Source: Rhodospirillales bacterium (GTDB taxonomy: Bacteria; Pseudomonadota; Alphaproteobacteria; SMXQ01). Taken from it: a DNA stretch of 7,517 nucleotides. Position 1 is the first letter of the stretch. Each line of letters opens with the position of its first letter. The notes beneath the pieces are model-generated. The model was not told the origin of the DNA. It worked only from the letters and a program-made list of their open reading frames with translations, and searched no databases. This document shows positions 1 through 7,200 of this stretch, one piece after another. A program made the translations under genes and the position numbers. The stretch lies in assembly GCA_024638585.1 (NCBI GenBank), contig JAHEKA010000102.1, positions 1 through 7,517 of the forward strand, in the 5' to 3' direction.

Positions 1-11
1 CGGAAAATTTC

Positions 12-20
12 TTTTCCACA
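12..20 (+). promoter_or_regulatory. DnaA-box-like 9-mer (weak)
   Basis: The 9-mer TTTTCCACA differs by one base from the classical DnaA box TTATCCACA and fits the relaxed form TTWTNCACA. It is a single copy, 40 to 120 bases from the AT-rich island. A lone near-match can occur by chance, so a binding role is only a possibility. If a leftward gene begins at position 29, this 9-mer would lie inside its coding sequence. Confidence 0.2.
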
Positions 21-60
21 TGGTTCCATGGGATTAGCCGCCTCCCCTCAGAAACCACTC

Positions 61-150
61 AACAAAAATTAACCATAAATATTAACTATAAATTGATTTT
101 ATAGTTAACAATCCGTTTCTTTTCTTATTGTTAACAAGAGATTTATTCGA
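61..150. promoter_or_regulatory. AT-rich intergenic island, probable promoter or regulatory region
   Basis: By hand count only 18 of these 90 bases are G or C, in a window otherwise strongly GC-rich. The stretch holds four TTAAC motifs (69-73, 82-86, 105-109, 131-135). The first extends to TTAACCAT, the half-site known for the alphaproteobacterial cell-cycle regulator CtrA. The last two are each GTTAACAA (104-111 and 130-137). The spacings between motif starts (13, 23, 26) do not match the full CtrA site TTAA-N7-TTAAC, so CtrA binding is a guess. The region would suit a promoter for a leftward gene: on the minus strand a purine-rich GAGGGGAGG (49-41) stands 11 bases before an ATG at 29-27, which opens MEPCGKEIF before the window ends. 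Nine codons are too few to identify that gene. Confidence 0.45.
82..108. repeat. 11-bp perfect inverted repeat with 5-base spacer
   Basis: The arms TTAACTATAAA (82-92) and TTTATAGTTAA (98-108) are exact reverse complements separated by TTGAT. Each outer end carries a TTAAC or GTTAA motif, so the repeat brings two motif copies into opposed orientation, as in an operator for a dimeric regulator. As RNA it would be a weak A-U hairpin with no GC base, so a DNA-level role such as a protein site or easily melted segment is more likely than a terminator. Confidence 0.55.
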
Positions 151-462
151 AAATGAAACAAAGTTCAACCCAGATTCTCAGAAATGTATCACTTGGGTGT
201 GTGCCAACCCGGTAGAACGCTCCGGAGATGGCCGGCGGCAAGGTGCCGTCCTCGCCTGGGCGGCCGCAGAGTTCCGCGGTCCGGCCCATGGCGATCGGGA
301 TGGCGATCGCGATCGCAGGATATCCCGTGCAGTGCCGTTGAATTTCCCCTCTTCCCCCTGAATTTGTCCTACCGGCCGAAGCCGGAACACCGTGTCCCGT
401 CGAATGGCACAAGCGTCGGCCACCCTCCGCCGGCTGCGCCGGTGCGAACACCTCCCCAACCG
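151..462. other. Intergenic stretch without a convincing gene
   Basis: Base composition shifts from AT-rich to GC-rich near 190-220. Open frames here on either strand have no recognisable domain and look like GC-driven shadows. A 20-codon frame (153-215, plus strand, MKQSSTQILR...) has only a weak AAGAG upstream and is not called. Visible structure is limited to a cluster of GCGATC words at 291-316 and short GC hairpins at 372-385 (CCGGC/GCCGG with a CGAA loop) and 430-442 (CCGGC/GCCGG). No tRNA, rRNA or riboswitch was recognised. Confidence 0.5.
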
Positions 463-490
463 GAATGGCGCCCGCGCCGAGGCGCCATTC
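463..490 (-). terminator. Terminator-like hairpin at the end of nadA
   Basis: GAATGGCGCC (463-472) and GGCGCCATTC (481-490) form a perfect 10-bp stem with an 8-base loop. The stem begins within the TGA stop of nadA (491-489). No T-run follows on the minus strand, where the next bases are CCGGTTGGGGAGG, so it is not a classical intrinsic terminator. It could pause polymerase, work with Rho, or protect the 3' end of the mRNA. Confidence 0.45.
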
Positions 491-1493
491 AGCTCGCCGC
501 CACCATGCGCTCGACGGCAATTTTCGCGCGCATCGCGACGTCCTCGTCAATCTCGACCCTGGGTTCCAAGGTCTCGAGGCAATCGAGAATCTTGGGCAGG
601 GTGATCATCTTCATGTACGGGCACAGGTTGCAGGGGCGGATGAACTCGACCTCGGGCTCCTCCGCGGCGACGTTGTCGCTCATCGAACATTCGGTGACCA
701 TGAACACGTGCTTGGGCTTGCGGGTCCGCACCCAGTTGATCATGGCGCTGGTGGACCCCACGAAATCGGCGGCATTCAACACGTCGCCCGGGCATTCGGG
801 ATGGGCGATGACGGCGATGTCGTCGTACATGCCGCGGTATTCCTCGATCTCCTCGACCGTGAAGGCCTCATGCACCACGCAGTGGCCCTGCCAGGGAATG
901 ATCTTGACATCGGTCTGGGAGGCGACGAATCCGGCGAGATATTCGTCGGGAATCATGATGACTTCGTCCACGCCGAGCGATTCCACGATCTTCACGGCAT
1001 TGGAGGAGGTGCAGCAAATGTCCGATTCCGCCTTCACCTCGGCCGAGGTATTGACATAAGTCACCACCGGACGCCCGGGATGGGCCGCCCTCAGGGCGCG
1101 CACGTCGGCGCCGGTGATCGAGGAAGCGAGCGAGCAGCCGGCATCCATGTCCGGCATCAACACGATCTTTTCCGGGTTCAACAGCTTGGCGGTTTCGGCC
1201 ATGAAATGGACTCCCGCCAGCACGATGACCTCGGCATCGGTCTCCTGGGCCATCTTGGCCAAAGCCAGGGAGTCTCCGCACAGATCGCCGACGCAGTGGA
1301 AAATTTCCGGCGTCATGTAATTGTGCGCCAGGATCACCGCGTTGCGCTCCTTCTTCACGCGATTGATGGCGGCGACGTAGGGCGCGTGCACCGGCCACTC
1401 CGCCTCGGGGATCACGGTCTTGACGCGATCGTAGAGCGGCGCCGTCGAGCGGGCGATTTCCTTCGTGTAATCAAGAGTTTCCGTTGTGGTCAT
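489..1493 (-). CDS. nadA: Quinolinate synthase NadA ([4Fe-4S] enzyme)
   Basis: Quinolinate synthase condenses iminoaspartate (from NadB) with dihydroxyacetone phosphate to give quinolinate, the pyridine precursor of NAD, in the cytoplasm. The 334-residue protein has the three-fold repeat layout of NadA, with one cluster cysteine per repeat: C120 (DAGCS), C205 (WQGHC) and C291 (NLCPYM), spaced 85 and 86 apart. Active-site landmarks are H58 in AHNYM, Y146/N148 in TYVNTSAEVKAESD and H231-P-E233 in AHPEC. C288 and C291 form a CNLC; from memory E. coli NadA has CxxCxxC here, so one cysteine of its redox-active pair seems absent. The ATG at 1493 is chosen because AAGGA stands 10 bases upstream; an in-frame GTG at 1577 would add 28 unlikely residues. 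No nadB or nadC is adjacent in the window, although these often cluster with nadA. Family assignment is near certain. Confidence 0.97.
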   Translation of the reverse strand: MTTTETLDYTKEIARSTAPLYDRVKTVIPEAEWPVHAPYVAAINRVKKERNAVILAHNYMTPEIFHCVGDLCGDSLALAKMAQETDAEVIVLAGVHFMAETAKLLNPEKIVLMPDMDAGCSLASSITGADVRALRAAHPGRPVVTYVNTSAEVKAESDICCTSSNAVKIVESLGVDEVIMIPDEYLAGFVASQTDVKIIPWQGHCVVHEAFTVEEIEEYRGMYDDIAVIAHPECPGDVLNAADFVGSTSAMINWVRTRKPKHVFMVTECSMSDNVAAEEPEVEFIRPCNLCPYMKMITLPKILDCLETLEPRVEIDEDVAMRAKIAVERMVAAS

Positions 1494-1664
1494 GGGTAGA
1501 TCGTCCTTGCCGGGGGCGACGGCATTCCCAAGGTTGCACGGCCTACCGACGCTAAATACCGGTATCCGTATCTTCACTCATACAGGATATGGGGATTGAT
1601 TCCTAGATACCGCAAGCCCCCGAGAGCAGATTTCCTGCACTGCGGCGTGGTGACCGGGCGCGGT
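1494..1664 (-). promoter_or_regulatory. Intergenic region upstream of nadA with a 10-base palindrome
   Basis: This 171-base gap separates the second MFS gene from nadA. It holds the perfect palindrome ATACCGGTAT (1556-1565), next to a GTATCCGTATC direct repeat (1562-1572). It is less GC-rich around 1550-1615 than the flanking genes. The gap and palindrome suggest that nadA has its own promoter and perhaps an operator. I could not pick a confident -35/-10 pair, and I do not recognise the palindrome as the site of a specific NAD regulator. No strong terminator follows the MFS stop, so some read-through from upstream is possible. Confidence 0.4.
1504..1508 (-). promoter_or_regulatory. Ribosome binding site of nadA
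   Basis: The minus strand reads AAGGA here, inside GCAAGGACGA, 10 bases before the ATG at 1493-1491. It decides the start in favour of MTTTETLD over the upstream in-frame GTG at 1577-1575. Confidence 0.7.
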
Positions 1665-2915
1665 TCACGGTTCCTTGGGCGAAACCTCCAGCGCCGCCGC
1701 CAAGGCCTTGTGCCGGGGAAGGGCGGCGGCCCACGCGACCATGCACAGCACGCCGGCGCCGGCCACCGCGAGGGTCAATCCCACCATCTCCGCGGCGACG
1801 CCGATGGCTATGGCGCCGATTGCCGGCATCGACCGGAAGATCACCGTATAGAGCGACATCACCCGGCCCCGGACCGCGGCCGAAACGGCGGTCTGCATCA
1901 GCGACTGCGTACCGGTCCCCGACACCGTGTGGGCGAAGCCAATGACGGCGAGGAACACCAGGGCCAGCCAGAAGTTACCGATCAGGGCGAAGGCGGCCAT
2001 GGCCAGGCCCATCACCAGCGTGGTCATCAGCACGACATTGGTGAGCCCCTGGACCGGGCCCCGGCGGGTCAGCCAGATGGCGCCCACGACCCCGCCGAAC
2101 CCCGCCGCCGCCAGCATCCAGCCGAGCCCTTCGGGACCGCGCGCGAACACTTCGTCGGCGAACCCGGGCAACATCTCGCTCAAAGGGCGGGACATCATGG
2201 AGGCGACCGTCATCAGCAAGAGCAGGGGGCCGATGCCGGGATGGCGCAGGGTATAGGCGAGACCCTCGCGGATTTCGCTGATCATGCCGGTTCGATGCCG
2301 CTGGTGGCGTTCCGTGCGAATCGGTCGGATGCGGAACAGGTTGACGAGATGGGCAAGGAAGGTCGCGAAATTGAACAGGAACACCGAGGCCACCCCGAAC
2401 GGCCCGATCATCAGCCCCGCCAGGGCCGGTCCGATGGCGCGTCCGGCGTTGAACACGGTGGAGTTGATGGCGATGGCGGTCCCCAGTTCTTCGCGGGGCA
2501 CCAGCACGGGATAGAACACCATGCGCCCGGCGGTGGAATAGGGTTGGTTGAACCCGGTGACCAGCGCCAGGCCGAACAGGATCCAGATATTGATCAACCC
2601 GCTCGCGGTCAGCGCCCACAGCACCAGGGCATGGACCATGATGATGCCCTGGGTGAGGCGCATCATCTTGAGGGGAACCGCCCGGTCGGCGGTGACCCCG
2701 GCGAAGGGCGATAGGATCACCCCCGGCAAAAGGTCGGCCGCTGCCACGACGCCGAGCCAGGTGGGGGAGTGGGTGAGGTCCCAGGCGAGCCAGCCGATGC
2801 CGGTGCGCTGGGCCCACAGGCTGATCAACGCGGGTGCCAGGGTCGTGTTGAACAACCGGTGATCCCGGTAGCGCAGCGCCTGGACGACGTGCACCCAATT
2901 TCCGCCGCGGATCAT
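1665..2915 (-). CDS. MFS exporter, EntS-like (second of a tandem pair)
   Basis: This 416-residue inner-membrane protein has about 12 hydrophobic segments and the marks of the EntS-like MFS_3 group of proton-driven exporters of siderophores or drugs: NQPYSTAGR (123-131), AIAINSTVFNAGRAIGP (147-163), a GFAD loop (251-254) and RGRVMSLY (349-356). Motif A between helices 2 and 3 is degraded: GVTADRAVPLK at 73-83 keeps G, A, D and R but lacks the usual basic RR or RK run. It aligns almost without gaps to the upstream MFS gene (25 of 50 residues identical at 221-270 by hand), so the two are tandem duplicates. The ATG overlaps the upstream TGA as ATGA (2912-2915), and GGGAG stands 8 bases before it. 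The same frame stays open upstream into the neighbour, but the family start fits MIRGGNW. The substrate cannot be read from the sequence. Confidence 0.88.
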   Translation of the reverse strand: MIRGGNWVHVVQALRYRDHRLFNTTLAPALISLWAQRTGIGWLAWDLTHSPTWLGVVAAADLLPGVILSPFAGVTADRAVPLKMMRLTQGIIMVHALVLWALTASGLINIWILFGLALVTGFNQPYSTAGRMVFYPVLVPREELGTAIAINSTVFNAGRAIGPALAGLMIGPFGVASVFLFNFATFLAHLVNLFRIRPIRTERHQRHRTGMISEIREGLAYTLRHPGIGPLLLLMTVASMMSRPLSEMLPGFADEVFARGPEGLGWMLAAAGFGGVVGAIWLTRRGPVQGLTNVVLMTTLVMGLAMAAFALIGNFWLALVFLAVIGFAHTVSGTGTQSLMQTAVSAAVRGRVMSLYTVIFRSMPAIGAIAIGVAAEMVGLTLAVAGAGVLCMVAWAAALPRHKALAAALEVSPKEP

Positions 2916-2928
2916 CGTGCCGGCTCCC
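2912..2928 (-). promoter_or_regulatory. ATGA stop/start overlap and ribosome binding site between the MFS genes
   Basis: The stop TGA of the upstream MFS gene (2914-2912) and the ATG of the downstream one (2915-2913) share ATGA. GGGAG at 2928-2924 lies 8 bases before the ATG. This arrangement is typical of translational coupling and implies that the two transporters are made together in similar amounts. Confidence 0.75.
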
Positions 2929-4183
2929 GCGCGCGGCTGGCGGGTTCTGGGCCTTCCAGGATCGCGGTCATGGTGCCGAGGCGGCGCACCATCCATAGCC
3001 AGACCAGCATCAGAAACACGCCGGCGGCGCCGACCGGCCAAGGCAGTCCGGTGTATTCGGCGATCCCGCCCAGCAGCAGCGTGCCGGCCGCCGGAGCCCC
3101 CTGGTACAGGAAGGTGTAGATCGCCATCACCCGGCCGCGCAGCGTCCCGTCGACCGCACTTTGCATCAGGTTGAGGACGCCGATGCCGTTGAGGTTCATG
3201 GTAAAGCCGATCGCCACCATGACCACTGCCGCGATCCAGAAGATGTCCATCAGGACGAACACCACGGTGACGATGCCGAGCAGCACCAGGCAGTGGGTCA
3301 CCATTGTCGTCATGCCCTTGACCCCGTCCCGGGCCAGCAGCACGAAGCCCGATCCCATGGCGCCCAGCCCCATCATCGCGGTCAACCAGGCCAGCCCCGC
3401 CGGGCCCCTTTGGAAGACGCCGTCGGCGAAGCCCGGCATCAGGTCGGGCAACGACCGTGCCGCGAAGGCGGTCACCGCCAGCATCACCAGGAGTGGGCCG
3501 ATCCCGGCATGGCCGGCGGCGTAGCGGATCCCTTCGGTGACATTGACGATGATTCCGCCGCCCCGGCCGGGCCGATGTTCGCTGCGCAGCATCTCCAGGC
3601 GGGCGAGGACAATCAAGAAGATGACGAAGGTCAGCGCGTTGAAGGTGAAGGCGGGAGCGACGCCGACGCTGGCGATGATGACCCCGGCGACCGCCGGTCC
3701 GACGAACCGGGCGACGTTGAAGATCAGGGAATTGATGGCAATGGCCGGCGTCAGGTCCTCCTCTGGCACCAGGTTGGGAACCATGGCGAGCCGCGAAGCG
3801 GTGTGATAGGCGTGCATGGCGCCGAGCGCCAGGGTGAGGACCAGAAGCCCCCAGACGTTGATCCAGCCTAGGAAGACCAGAATGGCGATGGTGGCGGCCT
3901 GGCACATCATGGCGAACTGGGACCAGAAGGCGACCCGGCGCCGGTCCATGCGGTCGGCCAGGTCGCCGGCCAAGGGCGTCACCAGCATCATCATGAACAT
4001 GTCGGAAAAGGCGATGATCCCAAGCCACACATAGGATCCCGTCAGTTCCCAGGTCAGCCAGGAGAGCGCGATGCGGTGCGTCCAGGTGCCGATCAGGGAC
4101 AGCACGCTGCCGATCGTGTAGTTGCGGTAATGGCGGTGGCGCATCGCCCGGATGAATCCGGCCAGCGGGTCGAATTTCGTCAT
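2912..4183 (-). CDS. MFS exporter, EntS-like (first of a tandem pair)
   Basis: This is a 423-residue polytopic inner-membrane transporter of the major facilitator superfamily, closest in motif content to EntS/MFS_3 exporters. After a short basic N-terminus (RAMRHRHYRNY, 13-23), helix 1 and helix 2 are followed by an intact motif A, GDLADRMDRRR (73-83). AIAINSLIFNVARFVGP (147-163), GFADGVFQRGP (251-261) and RGRVMAIY (349-356) complete the family pattern. Hydrophobic stretches fit about 12 helices with a cytoplasmic loop near 200-220 (RSEHRPGRGGG). The ATG at 4183 is preceded by AAGGG (4201-4197), a slightly distant 13 bases away. It lies 90 bases after the stop of the oxidoreductase and directly before its paralogue, with which it is coupled. 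Likely an exporter of a small hydrophobic or siderophore-like compound; specificity unknown. Confidence 0.9.
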   Translation of the reverse strand: MTKFDPLAGFIRAMRHRHYRNYTIGSVLSLIGTWTHRIALSWLTWELTGSYVWLGIIAFSDMFMMMLVTPLAGDLADRMDRRRVAFWSQFAMMCQAATIAILVFLGWINVWGLLVLTLALGAMHAYHTASRLAMVPNLVPEEDLTPAIAINSLIFNVARFVGPAVAGVIIASVGVAPAFTFNALTFVIFLIVLARLEMLRSEHRPGRGGGIIVNVTEGIRYAAGHAGIGPLLVMLAVTAFAARSLPDLMPGFADGVFQRGPAGLAWLTAMMGLGAMGSGFVLLARDGVKGMTTMVTHCLVLLGIVTVVFVLMDIFWIAAVVMVAIGFTMNLNGIGVLNLMQSAVDGTLRGRVMAIYTFLYQGAPAAGTLLLGGIAEYTGLPWPVGAAGVFLMLVWLWMVRRLGTMTAILEGPEPASRAREPAR

Positions 4184-4273
4184 GATGCGTATTGGGCCCT
4201 TACCGGACTGCCGGAGAAGGAAAACCGGGGACGGTCCCTTGAGCCCGACCGATCGCCCATTGGCAAGCGATGA
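4184..4273 (-). other. 90-base gap between oxidoreductase and MFS genes
   Basis: The gap contains a small inverted repeat, GGGAC-G-GTCCC (4228-4238), and the probable ribosome binding site AAGGG (4201-4197) for the MFS gene. The repeat is too short, and lacks a following T-run, to be a confident terminator. The spacing permits either co-transcription from the oxidoreductase or a separate promoter; I could not identify convincing promoter boxes. Confidence 0.4.
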
Positions 4274-7200
4274 CTATTCTGCGGCCAGGCGGTCATTGTT
4301 CCCCTTATCGAGGCCGGCGCGGATCTCCGCCCGGCGCGGCGCCACGGCATCAAAGGCGGCCCGCTTGACGTGACCGAAACCGCGCACCGCCGTTGGCATG
4401 GCGGCCAGTTCCAGGCACAGATCGAAATTCTCCGGATTGAGCGCACGGCAGATGCGCAGGAGATCCTGTTCATAGGCCGTCTTCTCGGCCTGCTCAAGCC
4501 TGCGGTCCCCGGTGGCGCGGAAGGGATCGATGAGGATGCCGCGAAAATACCGCAGCAGGCCGAGGGCCTTGAGGGTCGGGCGCAGCCAGGGCCCGAAGCG
4601 GCGCTTGATGGGGTGGCCGGTCAATCTATCGCGCCGGGAAATCCACGGCGGCGCCATGTGGTAATGCACGCGGTAGCCCGGTTCGAAGCTTTCCGCCAGG
4701 GCGGCATCGAACACCCCGTCGGTGTAAAGGCGGCCGACCTCGTATTCGTCCTTGGCCGCCAGCACCTTGAAGTAACCCTCCGCCACCGCGCGGGCGAGAC
4801 CGGCGCGGCCGGGCACCCGCTGGCCGGAGATGCGCCCCATCTCGGCCACGATCTCGCGGTAGCGCCGGGCCAGGTCCGGGCCGCCGTAGCGCGCCAGGAA
4901 ATCGGCGCGGGTTTCGATCATGGCCTCAAGCGCGGGCTCGGCTTCTTCTTTCCCTCCGTCGAGACCCGCGAGCGCCGCGACCGTCGCCCCATCCACCGCC
5001 GCCCGGCGGCCCCAGGTAAAGGCCTCGCGATTGGCCTCCGCGGCGACCGCGTTGAGCTCTATGGCGCGGACAAGCGCCTCTTCGGAGACCGGGACCAACC
5101 CCTGCTGCCAGGCGAAGCCCAGCAGGAAGACGTTGGCGGTGATCGGATTGCCGGTCAGGCGCGCCGCCAGCGACGTGGCGTCCACCAGGGCCAGCGCGCC
5201 GCCGCCGATGCGTGCCGTCAGCGCAGCCAGCAGCGGATCCTTGGGGAAGGCGCGGCCGGGGTCGCGCAGGAAGGCGCCGGTGATGGCTTCGGCGCTGTTG
5301 ACCACGGCCCGGGTGCGTCCCTCGGCCATGGCGTGAAGCTGGGGCGTGTCCGCCGCCACCACCAGGTCGCAGCCGAGGATCGCATCGGCCTGGCCGGCGG
5401 CGATGCGGGCCGCGGTGATGTCGTCCCCGTCCCCGGCCACGGTCACGTGGCTCGTGACCGATCCGCCTTTCTGGGCGAGCCCCGTCTGGTCCATCACCGT
5501 CACCGCCCGGCCCTCCATATGGGCGGCAAGCGCAATGAGATGGCCCACCGTGACCACGCCGGTGCCGCCGATGCCTGCCACCAGGATGCGCCAGGGCAGG
5601 GCGGCGTCGATCCGATCGGGGGCCGGCAGGTCGGTCAGGTGAACGGGGATCTCGTCGGGCTCGGCGCCTGTTTGGGCGCCCCGGCCGGTTTGCTTGCGCT
5701 TGCCTTCCACGGTGACCAGGGCGGGGCAGAATCCGTTGAGGCAGGTCTCGTCCTTGTTGCAGCTGGCGTAGTCGATGCGGCGTTTTTCGCCGAGCGGTGT
5801 CTCGACCGGCACCACGGACAGGCAGTGCGACGCCTGCTGGCAGTCGCCGCAGCCCTCGCAGACGCGCTCGTTGATGAACACCCAGCGGTCGGGGTCCTCC
5901 ATCGTCCCCCGGCGCCGGCGCCGGCGCTTTTCCGCGGCGCAGGTCTGATCGAAGATCAGCACCGTGACGCCGGGCGTCGCGGCAAGCTCGGTCTGGGCGC
6001 AATCGAATCCGTCGCGGCCCAGCACCGTGACCCCTTCCGGGAACCGGTCGGTGCGCGGGTAATGGCCCGGCTCCTCGGCCACCACGACGATGCGCGCGAC
6101 CCCTTCGGCGGCCAGCTCCCGGGCGATCGCGGGAACCGTCAGCCCACCCTCCACCGCCTGGCCGCCTGTCATCGCGACGGCGTCGTTGTAAAGCAGCTTG
6201 AAGGTGATGTTGACCTTGGCGGAAAGTGCCGCGCGGATCGCCAGGAAGCCCGAATGGTAATAGGTGCCGTCGCCGATATTGGTGAACACGTGAGGGGTGT
6301 CGGTGAACGGGGCTTGGCCGATCCAGCTTGCCCCCTCGCCGCCCATCTGGGTCAAGGTCTGGGTGTTGGGGTCGGACCACAGGGCCAGGGTATGACAGCC
6401 GATCCCGGCCAGCGCCCGATGGCCTTCGGGGACCCGGGTGGAGGTGTTGTGCGGGCAGCCGGAACAGAAATGCGGCGGCCGGCGCAGCACCGGGGCAGGT
6501 GGCTCGGGCAACGCGGGCGGTGGCGTCACCGCGATGCCCGGGCCGCCGCCGGTCTGCCCGAGGTGGCCGGCCAAGGCCCGGGCGATGCCGTCGGGCTCGA
6601 TCACGCCCGACAACGGGATCAACGCCGCGCCGTCCGCCCCCCGCTTGCCGAAAATCTTGGGACGCGCGCCTTGGGGCGCGGCGTAGAGGATGTCGCGGAT
6701 CTGCGGTTCGATCAGGGCGCGCTTTTCCTCGATCACGATGATCTCGTCCAGCCCTTCGGCGAAATTGCGCACCGCGTCGCCAACCAGCGGCCAGACCATC
6801 GCGGGCTTGAACAGGCAGAGACCGGCGGCGCGCCCCATTTCGCCGTCGAGCCCCAGCAGCCGCAGCGCTTCCTTTGTGTCGGCGAAGGCCTTGCCGGCGG
6901 CGACGATACCGATACGGCTGGCCGCGTTTTTCTCGAAGGTCCGGTCGAGCCCGTTGGCCAGCGCGAAGGCCTCCGCGGCGCGGAGCTTGGGACCGGAAAG
7001 GCGGTGTTCCTGGTCGGTCGACTTGTCGGGCCAGCGGATGTGCAGGCCGCCGTCGGGCAGCCCCGCCCTGTCCGGCGCGGTGAAGGAGAAGCGCGAAAGT
7101 GCCGCCTCCACCGTTGCCGCCTGCTCGATCACCGCCGAGGGGCATTTCAGTGCCACCCAGCAGCCCGACGCCCGGGACATGGCGATGCCGGCAAGGCCCA

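Noticed and set aside
153..215. 20-codon plus-strand frame (MKQSSTQILR...) as a leader peptide
   Set aside because: The ribosome binding site is weak, nothing coding follows on that strand, and the composition shows no regulatory codon run.
465..1499. 344-codon open frame on the plus strand opposite nadA
   Set aside because: It mirrors nadA almost exactly, is rich in His, Gly and Asp as antisense frames of GC-rich genes are, and shows no domain, while the minus strand encodes an intact NadA.
1596..2714. 372-codon plus-strand open frame opposite the second MFS gene
   Set aside because: Its composition is dominated by His, Gly, Asp and Gln with low complexity, the usual antisense shadow of a membrane-protein gene in GC-rich DNA.
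1665..4028. 787-codon minus-strand open frame that could suggest a fused double protein
   Set aside because: Only its last 416 codons are MFS-like. The earlier part is the out-of-frame shadow of the first MFS gene, and a well-placed GGGAG plus ATG at 2915 marks the true start.
4228..4238. GGGAC-G-GTCCC inverted repeat as terminator of the oxidoreductase gene
   Set aside because: A 5-bp stem with a 1-base spacer cannot form a proper RNA hairpin, and no T-run follows.
4926..7145. 739-codon minus-strand open frame within the oxidoreductase gene
   Set aside because: It is arginine-, glycine- and proline-rich with no motif, and lies in another frame of the clearly functional oxidoreductase.
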